From contig ML976744.1 of NCBI GenBank assembly GCA_010015655.1, positions 36,060-100,059 of the forward strand: a stretch of DNA of 64,000 bases, in the 5' to 3' direction. This DNA comes from Bimuria novae-zelandiae CBS 107.79. Its lineage: Eukaryota > Ascomycota > Dothideomycetes > Pleosporales > Didymosphaeriaceae. The notes beneath the pieces were generated by a model. That model worked only from the letters and a program-made list of their open reading frames with translations, ran no database searches and had not been told where the DNA came from. Both the position numbers and the translations under genes were made by a program. Position 1 is the stretch's first letter; the number at the start of each line of letters is the position of its first letter. Below, one piece after another: positions 20,887 through 32,026 of this stretch.

Positions 20887-22119
20887 TGTGAAGTCGAGGC
20901 AAGCGAAGGATGAGATGATTTCTAAAATGCGTAAACCAGCCTCAAATTTCCGGGAAGTCAAGTATTGATATCTCCATTCGTACCGGATGGAAGAGACTTC
21001 CCCGTAACAGTGTAGTTCGGAATGCTCGTCTGCGGCGCAGTTACGTTTTTCTTTTCAAACCTAGTCACACACTAGTCTCGCCTACCTCAAGCCATTTCCG
21101 CACCTATGAGCATTCTAGCATGACTTGATACGAAGCTGAGAAGCTTGATAAGGCTTAATCGTGATCGGATAGGGCCGACTAGCAAGACCAAGCCCTTGTC
21201 ACTAGAGTGCCTGGATGAATCTGCTTTGCATACTTGATGCTCGTGGTGAACGTAGGTTACTAGGGTAGTACAAGGATAGTCCAGAGCGACGCATAGAACA
21301 AGTAAGATCGTGACGCTCGGTACTTGGTCCTGATCCTTTCATAGGTATCCCTCTTTCAGGCGATTCACACGCATAACAGTGGAGGTGTAAAAGGGGAGTA
21401 GACGAGCGCGGCACAATGGCGACCGCCGAAGGCTCGTACCGCTGTGATTGATGTGAAGGATGCACCGACAGCCCCGGATGGCGAATGATTGGCGAGAGAT
21501 CTTGGGTTCGGCGCTTAGATCCTGACTGCATGCAGTGCGAAACGATGGACGTGCGCTGATAATGTCCTCGGGACACCACTAAGGCATGCCTAAGCCAGGG
21601 GTGAAAGACTCGTACGTGAAATCGCTATCACCAATAGACATCTTGAGATTCGAGTTGATGGGAGACGGGCTTTGGTTGGGATTTCGCAGTTCGATTGTGG
21701 TGACCTTTTCGCGCTAATGACTAAGATTCTTTTCCACCAATCATAATGGGCGAGGAGGCACTTAGAAATCCACCCCACTGCGACTGCAATCAAACTCACT
21801 AGATGACGTGCATCGACTTTGCAATGTTTCAGTCATTGTCTGATTGTTCGGAATTTTTCAAGTGACGCCTTAGAGAGGTGCACAGTGCTTGAAGTATCTA
21901 CGGTGGGCGTCCCAATCCTAATCTGAAGAAGAAGGAACCTCACTGTGTATCGGCACTGAAACTACAGAATCACATCCAAGGCGTCTTAGAGGGCTAGCCA
22001 CCCACGAAAATTCGTTCTTGTCTATGTAGCAGAATGTTGTCAGAGACGTCCACACCAAGAGGTTGCCAGAAGGTCGCCGGACCATGTGGTCCTGCAACCA
22101 TGACATCACAATTCAATGG
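20887..22119. other. Intergenic, no gene recognised
   Basis: About 1.2 kb of normal composition. Several 60-125-codon open frames on both strands lack ATG starts or recognisable motifs. Promoters of the minus-strand 842-aa gene and of the dehydrogenase pseudogene lie at its ends. Confidence 0.4.
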
Positions 22120-22128
22120 TATAAAATA
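22120..22128 (+). promoter_or_regulatory. TATA box upstream of the dehydrogenase pseudogene
   Basis: TATAAAATA located 107 bases before the former start codon at 22227. Confidence 0.45.
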
Positions 22129-22226
22129 TGATGCCGCTGATCAAATTTTCAACAGACTAACACAGCGAAAGCGAGTATTGACAAGACACCCCAATTTCGA
22201 ACTACATCACCTCTCAAGCTCGAAAA

Positions 22227-23256
22227 ATGCGCTATCGCGGTTACCAAGTACGGACCTGTTACCAACCTCAACAACGTCGAAGTGCCCACGCCAGATGCTC
22301 CTCAGGGTCATGACATCCTGGTCCTCATCAAAGCTTGCTCAGTCAACCCAGTCGACACCAAGGTTCGCGCAGGGGTGTACGACGACTATCCCGACTACTA
22401 TGAACGCACTCCTCCGCTGCCTCAGATTCTCGGTTTCGATGCCGCCGGCGTGATTCACGCAGTAGGCTCTGGTGTCAAGGACTTCAAGGCTAGCGATGAA
22501 GTCTTCTATGCCGGAAGTCCAATCAGGCAGGGTAGCAGCGCAGAGCTGCAACTCGTCGATTCACGGAGCGTGGCACTGAAACCGAAGGAATTGGACTTTG
22601 CGCAGGCAGCTGCGATGCCCCTGACGTGGATCACGGCATGGGAGGCTCTGGTGGAGCGCATGGGGATTCAATCAGGCGAAGAGGCGGGCATTCTGATCAT
22701 CAATGGCTCCGGTGGTGTGGGAAGTGTGGCAAGTTAGATTGCCCGCTCCGTGTTGAAGCTACCGGTTGTCGTGACCACAACGAGCCGTGAGGAGACGACT
22801 AAGTTCTCCAAAGAAGTAGGCAGCGCTACGCATACGGTCAATCATCGCGAAGATATCGTCAAGCAGATACAGGATCTAAAACTTGCCGTCCCGATCAAGT
22901 ATGTCTTCATCACGCACACGCCGACTTCGGGGTACCTGGCCCCTGCGGCCAAGATATGCGCACCATTCAGCAAGATCTGTTCAATTGTGCAAGATCAAGA
23001 AATGCCTATGTACGGTACAGAGTTTATGGCGAAAAGCCTGACATTCGTATGGGCGCTTCTAGGTACCAAACCGTATTATGGAGTAGAGCCTGAGAGCCAC
23101 GGACAGATCTTGAAAGAATTGGTGAGGCTGATTGACCAGGGGGACGTGAAATGCCATTTGACACAGAAACTGAAGGGAGATTGAGACGGCACCAGGACGG
23201 CCCATGAAATTATTGAGAACGGGAAAGCTATTGGAAAGTTGGCACTGGAGATGTGA
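22227..23256 (+). pseudogene. Zinc-type alcohol dehydrogenase / quinone-oxidoreductase-like pseudogene
   Basis: The protein is a medium-chain dehydrogenase/reductase of the quinone oxidoreductase type. It has a GroES-like N-terminus (IKACSVNPVDTKVRAGVY, ILGFDAAGVIHAVGSGV), a cofactor motif (INGSGGVGSVAS) and a C-terminal AHEIIENGKAIGKLALEM. Three lesions are visible. One extra base follows the ATG (ATGCGCT, where ATGGCT-type reading gives MAIAVTKYGPVT). A TAG at 22735-22737 replaces a glutamine codon in VASQIARSV (CAG to TAG, a CpA context). A TGA at 23182-23184 probably comes from CGA. Homologues are about 340 residues and this one spans 343 codons, so decay is by point lesions, not truncation. 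Confidence 0.85.
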
Positions 23257-23497
23257 GAATCCAGGGTAGTCAAAGCAGCTGTTGGAGCAGATTCCAGGCA
23301 AGATCCTTGGGGGCCAACATGTGTGGCGAGGTCGCGGCGATGAGTCAGACAAACTCCCTCGACGTTAGCGATCATAAGAATCGAGTCACCTTCCATTACA
23401 TCCTTCCTGTGCACACATTCTGTTGAGGGCTTACAGTAGACTGCATACGCCGTATCGAAAAGTCGAAATCTCCCATAAAAAAGCAATGCATTGCACC

Positions 23498-24224
23498 ATG
23501 CCTGACCCGAACGTGAGAGTACTAGTCACCGGCTTTGGCGTGCATCTCTCGTTCATTATTCTTCACAACAATCTAACAAGCCTAGCCCTTCCTCGACGTT
23601 ACCGTAGATCCATCCTGGGAGATCGCGAAGAACCTTCCCCGAACTTTGACATCCTCAAATGGTCCCAACATCCAATTGATAGTTCCGGATTCACCGATCA
23701 CAGCGTCATACCACAAGCTTCTCTCGCAATCTGCTAGCCTCATTGAGCAGCACGATCCACATCTGGTTCTCCATATTGGTCTCATCGTCGACAGAGAGTA
23801 TTTCGCCGTTGAGCAGAGCGCGCTCAAAGAAGGCTACCACGACATCCCCGACATCGAACGAAAAGTGATCACACGAGCGGAGAACAAGAAGCTATTTGGG
23901 AAGGCACCATCCTCGCTGGCAACTTCTCTCGATCTAGCGTCTGCTGTGTCTGCATGACAGACTGCATGCGCCCATCTCAATCTGCCAGCGGTAGTTGGAT
24001 TTGCACAGAAAAGCAAGGGTAGTGGGAAGTCAAAGCAGGAGAAGAAGAAGGTGGAAGTAAGGCTGTGCGACGATGTTGGAACATACGTGTGCGGCTTGAT
24101 CTATTTCTCAAGCTTGATGGAAATGCAGAAGCGGAAAGGGACTAGAGATGTTGTGTTTCTGCACGTCCCTGCATTGATTGCAAGTGACGAGGTGGAAGTG
24201 GGAGTCAGGCCACGAAAAAATTGA
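23498..24224 (+). pseudogene. Pyroglutamyl peptidase I (peptidase C15) pseudogene
   Basis: Pyroglutamyl peptidase removes N-terminal pyroglutamate from peptides. Exon 1 (23498-23539) encodes MPDPNVRVLVTGFG. A 46-bp intron (23540-23585, branch CTAAC) is followed by exon 2, PFLDVTVDPSWEIAKNLP onward. Family regions are visible: HIGLIVDREYFAVEQSA (Glu region), DDVGTYVCGLIYF (Cys region) and VVFLHVPAL (His region), so the catalytic triad is still encoded. One lesion breaks it: TGA at 23955-23957 where TGG is expected (AVSAWQTACAHL). The frame is otherwise open to the normal stop at 24222, total 226 codons. It sits 240 bases after the dehydrogenase pseudogene on the same strand. Confidence 0.85.
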
Positions 24225-24430
24225 TATTGGTATTGGTGGGCGTGTGGGAGGCGAAAGTGTGATTTAATGGTACCAGATTCTTCCACTTACTTCTCGGTGG
24301 TTGTGACGCTTCCACCAAGCAAACAACAAACAGTAATTGCATATGTGCCACGCTGAAGGGTCATTTTCTAACATAAGTGATTGTGAGGTTTTATAGTGGC
24401 CTTTGCTTGCTGCAATTTGTTTGCACTCGG

Positions 24431-24935
24431 CTACATCAGTCTAGGTATCTCAACCCATGCCCCTAAGTCTCTACTCTTGCGACCGTCAACTTTGGTCCAC
24501 CTGTCTCTGACAACTCGAAGCCCGTAATCTTCCGAAAGCGCCCTTCGTGTCGTCCCCGTCGCTCTTGTTGTGGTCATAACGCGCCAACTCCAATCGAAGG
24601 GCGATCTGCACTGCCCGAGGTCGCAATACGTCAATATCCTTATGATGAAGCCGCTCTTTCCATTATCCCAAACTATATCAATATCATAGTCCGTAAGACA
24701 AACAGAGCAGGATCCAAACGATGCATAGCAGGGAGCGAAGTAGCCGGGTACAGCTCTCCCTATCTTGAGCTCAGGGAGCTGCACCGGCACATAATCCCGG
24801 CTCCCTCTTGACATAGTAAGATGTGGACATGTGTTGCGTCCCAGTCCATACACATAGTTCCTGAGCGATCTGGTTTCGCCTTTTAAGTGGGATATGGTCG
24901 ACGTCGCAAACAACAGGAGTCGGTCGCCCTACGAT
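24431..24935 (-). pseudogene. 3' half of an F-box gene split by a hAT transposon
   Basis: The minus strand encodes a C-terminal segment with blocks VPVQLPELKIGRAVPGYFAP, CSVCLTDYDIDIVWDNG, LGQCRSPFDWSWRVM and VVRDRWTKVDGR, ending at a stop at 24431. The frame is open only to about 24917. Beyond that, the match continues in another frame (one extra G near ATCGTAGGG) into the sequence next to the transposon's target duplication. Its 5' half lies at 34400-34906. The C-terminal pattern is one I associate with fungal F-box family proteins. Confidence 0.75.
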
Positions 24936-24943
24936 GCGTGCTT
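24936..24943. repeat. Left 8-bp target duplication of the hAT element
   Basis: GCGTGCTT, repeated exactly at 34400-34407. An 8-bp duplication is characteristic of hAT transposons. Confidence 0.9.
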
Positions 24944-25244
24944 CAGCGCTTTCAACGTACAGTACTCCGCACCACACCGAGCTCCTGTACGTTCGTGCGG
25001 GTAGTAGGGGTAAATACGTACGTACAGCACACCAAGGCAGTGAGGGAGGTGCGTTACGTACAGGGTAGAGGTCCAATTGCTGGCCGTACGGGCCGTAGAG
25101 TATATAGAAATTGCCTAATCGGGAAGGGCCTTGGTGGAGAGGTCGCTGGGGAGGTCGTTGGCGACGTCGTCGCCCTCCTTCTGCTCCTTCTGCTGCTATC
25201 CATCCTTCTTGACGATGTGGGCAACCAGCTAGGTGAGGTAACTC

Positions 25245-25440
25245 GTGACGGCGTCTCTCCTCAGCCAGTTCTTTTGAAGCTGGAGAGCTTCTATCACCGC
25301 TGGGGACAGTGAGTTGCGATCGCACGTGACTGTACGTTTGGCGGAGGAGAAACAGCGCTCGCAGTCGCACGAGGTGGCTGGCATGGAGAGGTGATCCATG
25401 GCCATTTTGTAGCCGATTAGGTAACGTTTCTACCCTATCT
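25245..25440 (-). pseudogene. hAT transposase C-terminal dimerisation domain
   Basis: The minus strand reads MDHLSMPATSCDCERCFSSA then KRTVTCDRNSLSPAVIEALQ and LQKNWLR, the hallmark of the hAT C-terminal dimerisation region. This portion is free of RIP stops; the upstream part of the protein, beyond about 25440, is heavily mutated and interrupted by the Gypsy element. Confidence 0.85.
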
Positions 25441-25673
25441 CTGTCTACTAGCAGTGTAGATCTTAGAGTAGAGCTACTAAATTAAGGGACGCTAACGCGG
25501 TAAGTTTATTTTTATAAAAACTATTAAAATACTTCTTTAGCTAAGTTATATATTTTTACTACTTAAAGCTCTTCTTACTAATAAAAAAGTAATTATTAAC
25601 TTATATTATATAGATTTTATAATTATCGCTAGCGTACGCGCTAAGGACATTATATTTACTAAGTAGCTTAAAT

Positions 25674-25888
25674 TGTAATGGGCTCTAGCCCTATATGTTG
25701 TCCTCGAGCTTCGTCCTTGGCATGGCAAGGCCGAACTTTGGTGGCCTTTAGCCTCACAAGATTAATTTCAGAATAGTTTTAAAGGACTAGGCATATAACT
25801 TTAAGACTTAAAGTCTAACTTTAAGCCTTACTAAATTTATTTATATTACTTCTAGTATTATAAGTCTCTTAACTTAAAATCCCTTATA
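25674..25888 (+). repeat. 5' LTR of the Gypsy element
   Basis: Starts TGTAATGGGCTCTAGCC and ends CCCTTATA (CA end mutated to TA). It aligns along its whole length with 31807-32021, the differences being mainly C/T and G/A. Confidence 0.88.
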
Positions 25889-27029
25889 GTAAATTTAGTT
25901 ATAATTTTACGTTAAAAGATCGAGAGATCTCTTAACTATAATAAAATTATATTACTATAAGAGAAGAAGTAGTAGGGCCCTCTTATAAAAAAAAGCTATT
26001 TTTATTTTTTAACTTATATAAAGAATAGTGTACCTTTACAGCTAAGGTATAATAAAAAATACTATTTACTAGACTCTTACTAAAAAACTCTTAGCTAGAC
26101 GTTACGACTCTGCTAAATAGAAATAGAAATTTAAACTAGTATAATACTATTTAAGGGAATACTAACCTTACGTACCTGCGCTAATAATAATAAACTTTAC
26201 CTTATTAAAAAAAGTTAGAGTAATTAAGTAATATTATAACTTAGATCTTAGGGTAACTAGCTACACTTAAATAAGAAAGGAGTAAGGCTATAACCATAAA
26301 TACTCCCTTTTTTACTCTTATAGCCCTAATAATAAACTCTCTTACTATAAATAATATAAAAAAACTTACGCTTTATAAGCGCACTTACGCTAAACTTTCT
26401 AACCTAAAGACCTTTAATATAGAAAGAAGGAAATATTAAGGATAAAAGTACTAAATAAAGAGTAAGATCTACAAAGATTATCTTATTATAAGAAATATAA
26501 TAAATTATATTATAAGCTACCTTTCGTGGAATCCTAGACCTAAATAGAGACAGAATTCTAGACGTTTCTTAACTTAAACTCCAAAAACCGCTTCTAAAAA
26601 GAACAGGCTAGGAATAGGCTATTTATTATTTAATAAAGGAAATATTAGCTTAAAGACTTTAATTCTAACTTCCTCTACTTAGCTACTAAAGCGAGAGAAG
26701 ATGATAACTATAAAATACTAAAAAGCCTTTACTAAATAGCTATATAACCTAACTTCTAAGATAAAATAGTAACTATTAATATCCTTAAAACCTAGAAAAT
26801 ATAAGACCTGATAGACTGGATAGCGAGAGTAGAAGAAAATCTCTATAAAATTAAACTTAGTCGACCTATCGCCGCGACCACAATAGTCTCTGGAAACCTA
26901 GATACTATAGACTGGGAACCTATACGCGCCTACTAGGCCCAAACGAATATAGTAGAAACCTTAAAAATAAAGAAAAGAGCTAAGTAGGTTAATAAAGGAA
27001 AGTTAGAAAAGAGGAAAAAGAAGAAATCC

Positions 27030-27072
27030 TATTTTTACTATAATAAGTAAAGATATCTTATAAAAAATTACT
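27030..27072 (+). pseudogene. Candidate gag zinc-knuckle remnant
   Basis: A short segment reads FYYNK-RYLIKNYS with cysteine positions changed, compatible with a mutated CCHC zinc knuckle (CYNCxxxGHxxRDC type), just before an acidic/basic linker. Weak on its own, but in the expected place between gag and protease. Confidence 0.35.
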
Positions 27073-27981
27073 CTTTATTTTTTTCTAAAGGTCCGTGCAA
27101 GCACGCTCGGGCCTTCTATTAGTTAAAAAAAGTAATAGTAGTAAAAATAGCTTTATAAATTCTAATTAATTAGAAAACTAGTTTTTTCTAGCTAAAGTCG
27201 CGGCCAGGAGAAGAGAATACTAGATAGGAAAAAGCTTAAAAAAGACTTTAATAATTTTAGACTATTATAGCTAGATTTAACACTAATAACTATAGATCGT
27301 GTTATTAATAATACTATTTTTACTTATACTATACTTAACTCTAGTTACCTTATATCTAAATTTATTTTAGGTAAATTTACCTGAAAAGCTTATTTAGCGC
27401 GTATTAACTTTAGGGATCCTTGCCTTATAATTAGTATAGGAGGGTAACGCTCCTACGTCTAAGAGGTAGCTTAGATATTTATTAATATAAATAGGCACGT
27501 GGAGGAAAACCTTTAGGTATATATTAATAAAAGGAAGAAGGAATATAACCTAATTCTTAAGAATATATAGTAGAAAAAGAATGTAGTAACTATAGCTATA
27601 AAGAAACACTCTATCTATATTAGATTTACTAAAGTTAGAATTTAAGACTATTAGGGGAAGAAACCTTCCCTTAAAGCTAAAAAGATTAAAGTAGTAGCCC
27701 TTTTAGCACTAAATTAATATAATATACGTAACTAAAATAGTTTCTAATCCTTTGCCACGTCACTAAAGGATATTTAAAAAGCTTTAGAGCTAAAGCTAAA
27801 TATTAACTTCAGACAGCTCTTACCTAACTATTTATGAGATTAATATGAATTTTTTTTTTTTTTTTTTTTTAAATAAGCTAATAGACTCCCCCCTCTGCGA
27901 GGTCCTGACGTAGACTATTTAATACTATTCGTAACTAAGGATAAAAGGGAGCCCGAAATTCCCTTTAGCCCCCTTTATAAT

Positions 27982-28437
27982 TGTTAGGATCTGAACGAGC
28001 GGCAGTAAAGGAGGGCCAACGGCGGCCATGGCGGGGTAACCCATAGTGGGACCGCACTACCGAGGTCACGTGATGTACCCTCACGCCAAGCCACACCATC
28101 ACGCCAAGACAGTGATGGCAGTACCATCACTGATGCCAGTACCATCAGACCAAGGTCATGATGGCACAGAAACGGGTGATGACAGAAGAAAGCCTACGGG
28201 TATATAGAGAGCTCGAATATCCCTCTGGATATGTGTGTTCAACCTGTTTATCAATCTATCGTTTGGATCTGAATAAGCAACCTTGTTGATTTGATTGTGC
28301 TGTACACACCTTCGATACCAACGCCCTTAGTGACAGGCGCAAGCTATCACTACAACCCTTTCCCGTCCTACCAGTACTCCTGCCCGAGAACCAACCTTAG
28401 CCCCTTAGAGAATAGCTACCTCTTTGGGATCTTAACA
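27982..28437 (+). mobile_element. Solo LTR (copy 2) inserted in the Gypsy pol region
   Basis: 456 bp, TGTTAGGATCTGAAC ... GGGATCTTAACA, same family as 4793-5247, flanked by an exact ATAAT duplication (27977-27981 and 28438-28442). It splits the Gypsy polyprotein between a block reading VTKDKREPEIPFSPLYN and the RT start SREELLVL. It has near-normal GC and few RIP stops, unlike its host, so it probably arrived after RIP. Confidence 0.9.
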
Positions 28438-28440
28438 ATA

Positions 28441-31000
28441 ATATATTTAGAGAAGAACTACTAGTGCTTTAGAAAGAGCTTATAGAGTACCTAGATTAGA
28501 GATTTATACGCATAAGCAAGTCTAGCGCCGCTACTTTAGTTCTCTTTATATAAAACCTAGAGGCGGCCTATAATTTTATGTTAATTACTATACCCTTAAC
28601 GCCCTATTAAAGGAAGATTAATACCTACTTCCCTTAATTAATAAGACTCTATAATTACTAGGAAAGGCAAAGTAGTTTATAAAACTTAATATAATTTAGG
28701 CGTTTTATAAGATACGTATTACAAAGGGTAAAGAATAGAAAACTACTTTCTAAATAAAATTTAGGCTATATAAATAGTTAGTAGTACTATTTAGGTTAGC
28801 TAACGACCCTAGTACTTTCTAATAATATGTTAATTACTTCTTATAGAAGTACTTAGATAACTTCTGCTTTGCGTATATTAATAACATACTTATCTACTCT
28901 TGTAGGTCACTAAAGGACTACTAGGAGAAAGTACGTAAAGTAGTTTAAAAGCTAGGCATGGCTAGCCTTTATTTAAATATTAAGAAGAGCGAATTTAACG
29001 TTAGAAGGATAAAGTACTTAAACTTTAATATTAAAGTAGGAAAAGGGATTAATATAGACCTAAATAAAATATAGGCTATTAAGAAATAGGAGCCCCTTTT
29101 ATTAGTTAAAGGAGGAAGGAGCTTCCTTAGTTTTATACACTTTTACTAAAAATTTATTAATAACTTTCTAGACTTAGTAACTCTACTTGATAAACTAATT
29201 AGGAAGGATATACCCTTCTCCTAAGAACTAAAATAAGTATAAGCTTTTAAAAAGCTAAAAAAACGCGTTTTGTACTAAACTAGTCCTAGCTTACTTTAAC
29301 GTAGAAAAAGAAGGGATACTTAAAGTAGACACCTTAGACTAGGCTATAGGAGGATACTTTTCCTAGTATAATAACACTTGAGTACTCTACCCTATAGCAT
29401 ACGTTTCTGCTAAGTACATCCTGGCAGAATTAAATTATATAATCTATAATAAAGAATTTCTTATAATAATAAAATATACTAAAGAATAGTATAACCTCCT
29501 GTAAGCAGTTTCATATACTATAGTATATACTAACTATAAGAACTTAACGTACTTTACTACTTTTTATTAATTAGATAAATAGCATATAAGATGGGCAGAT
29601 ATGCTAAGTAAGTATAATTTTACTTTTATATACTAGTGTCGCGGAGTAAAAGGCTAATCTTCTGCTCCTATTAGAGTAGAATGTACTTAACTGTCATAAC
29701 TAGCCTAGGCACGTTAACTCTAGAGCTAACGCATTATTAAAAAAGGATTAAAACTTATTAGTAAATACTTTTAATAAATAAGTAATGTCTTAAACTTTCT
29801 AACTACTTTAATAAGAAAATTCTATACAAGGTAAAGTTTAACTTAGAGTCTTATAAGCTCCCGCGATTCGCGTACTCTATAGTAATTTACTTTAAAAAGG
29901 TAATATTATAAATCTCCCTCCCTACCTAATGAATACACACCTTTGTTTAAGCCTTAACAAGATATAGGAGTAAGACTTAAAGCATAATAAAATACTTTAA
30001 ATTTTAATAAAATATATAACTAAGGAAGCTTGGAACTTTCTACTAAAATTAAAGCTTAAAGTAGTAATTTAGGAATATACTATTATTATAGGCCACTTTT
30101 ACTACTAAGGATAAAGGTAGATGCTAGACTAAAAGCCCCTTTATAATATCTTAGTAAGAATAGTGTATAATTCCTTAGTAACTAGTTTGCCTAGTTGCAA
30201 AGTTACTTATAAAATTATTATTAAGAATTACTTTTTCTCTAGGATATCTAATACTATTTAAAGATATATATAGAACTATAATATATATAGACGTACTAAA
30301 TCCTAGTAAAAATTAAAATAAGGACTATTAAAACCTTTTTCCCTCCTTAACTATATTTAGAAGAAAATCTTTATAGATTTTATTATAGGCCATTTAAATA
30401 GTAGAGGCTGTATAAACTTAATAGTAGTTTATAATTACTTTAGTAAGAGAGTAATTCTAATTCCCCTCCCTAACCTAAAGACTATTACTATAGTAGACGC
30501 CTTCCTAAAGAACGTTATAGCCTACTACTAGCTTCTTAACGCTATTACTTTAGACCGTAGGAGGCAATTTATAAGTAATTTCTAGAAATACCTATATAAA
30601 AGGATAAGGATACAAGTTAACTATTAATAGCTAGACATCCTAAAACAGACAAGAGTACTAAATAAATAAATGTTATTATTAAAGTATACCTATAAGCGTT
30701 TATCTAATAGGACTAGAAAGACAGGCAGACTATTATCCTATTACCTAAATAGCTATTAATAGCTAAAAAGTAACTTTTACTAGAGTAGCCCCCTTCTTCC
30801 TATAGCATAGCTATAATATAGATCCCGTATAGCTTAGCGGAAAAAAGGACGCTATTAATTACTACTAATAAAAAATAAAACTAATAAAATTAGTAAAAGC
30901 ATGTCTTAGTAAGTTTAAAAAAGTTTTTTCCTACGTTAAAGTCAAGATAGTAGTAGCATAATAGGAATAAGAGAAGCATGCAAATAGGTACTAAAAAAAT
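28441..31000 (+). pseudogene. Gypsy pol remnant: RT, RNase H, integrase
   Basis: RT (about 28440-29270): readable are ELIEYLD-RFIRISKSSAAT, then VDYxxLN-type sequence, and FAYINNILIYS at about 28870, from the catalytic YxDD motif (FAYIDDILIYS) by G-to-A change. RNase H (about 29300-29620): DTLD-AIGGYFSQYN and SAKYILAELNY. Integrase (about 30280-30900): IDFIIGHLNSRGC, DRRRQFISNF (DRGxQF type) and HPQTDGQ-like residues. All enzyme domains carry many in-frame stops and changed catalytic residues. Confidence 0.85.
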
Positions 31001-31806
31001 ACCTCCTAACTAAAAAAAGAGGATAAAGTATAGCTCTAATATAAAAACTACATCTTAAATTCGCGACTAAGTAAAAACTTAATTAAAAAAAACGTAAAGT
31101 TTACTATTGAAAAGGTTATTAATTTATATAACGTAGAGTTAAACGTTTTACTACGAATATATCCTATTTTTTTTATAAACTAATTACGTCTAGCTACTAA
31201 TAACCCCCTACCTAGCTAAACTATAAAGGAATAGAACTTTAAAGCTGTAATTATAGACAGCGAAGAAAAATATGCTGTTAAGGATATATAGGGAGAAAGA
31301 CGCCTCCAGCGATGAAACGAGAGAGCACGAGTCCTATATTAGGTAAAATAGGTAGGAGATACGAACCCTACCTAGGAACCTGCTAAGAATCTCGCCGCTA
31401 TCACGGCTCTAGATAAATAGGAAGCGTACACCAGAAGTGTATAAGGCCTAGATAAAAAACTCTTAAAATACTTTTATAGGAGTCTAAAAAGCTTATTAAA
31501 TCCTTTACCCTCTTAATAAAGGGTAATACTCCCTTTGATAGTTTAAAAGTAATTTTAGACTAAGGACGCATTCTCCCCTAAAAATAATTTTACTATTAAT
31601 ATAGTTCTTAAAAGCTATAGAAGTATAACGGGTCCTTCGCATACTAATAACGCTTTATAATAAGTTTAGTAAAGGTAATACGCTTACTTTTAGGTAAGCT
31701 GGACTAAACCTATAAATAGACTAAAGTTTAAAAAAAATCTCCCTTAAAGCTTAATAGAGAAAGGCTACATGCTTAGGAGATAAACGCTTTAAATAAAAAG
31801 GGGTAT

Positions 31807-32021
31807 TATTATAAGCTCCAGCCTTATATATTACTTTTAAGCTTTACCCTTAGCATAGTAAGGCTAAACTTTAGTAGCCTTTAGCCTTATTAGATTAATT
31901 TTAGAATAGCTTTAAAGGACTAGACATATAACTTTAAGGCTTAAAGCCTAACTTTAAGCCTTACTAAATTTATTCGTATTACTTCTGGCATTACAAGTCT
32001 CTTAACTTAAAGCCCCTTATA
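31807..32021 (+). repeat. 3' LTR of the Gypsy element
   Basis: 215 bp starting TATTATAAGCTCCAGCC (TG mutated to TA) and ending GCCCCTTATA, followed by the TAAAT duplication. More RIP-mutated at its start than the 5' LTR. Confidence 0.88.
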
Positions 32022-32026
32022 TAAAT

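Larger units (their letters stand above)
25674..32021 (+). mobile_element. Ty3/Gypsy-type LTR retrotransposon, RIP-inactivated
   Basis: Two 215-bp LTRs (25674-25888 and 31807-32021) and an exact 5-bp target duplication TAAAT (25669-25673, 32022-32026) bound this 6348-bp insertion, which includes a nested 456-bp solo LTR. Order on the plus strand: gag-like region, protease/RT, RNase H, integrase. RT before integrase is the Ty3/Gypsy arrangement. Nearly every CAG, CAA and TGG codon has become a stop. A run of 21 T lies at 27850-27870. Confidence 0.92.

Noticed and set aside
23586..24224. RIP as the single cause of all pseudogene lesions
   Set aside because: Only CAG-to-TAG changes are in the preferred CpA context; TGG-to-TGA (CpC on the other strand), CGA-to-TGA and the frameshifts are not typical RIP.
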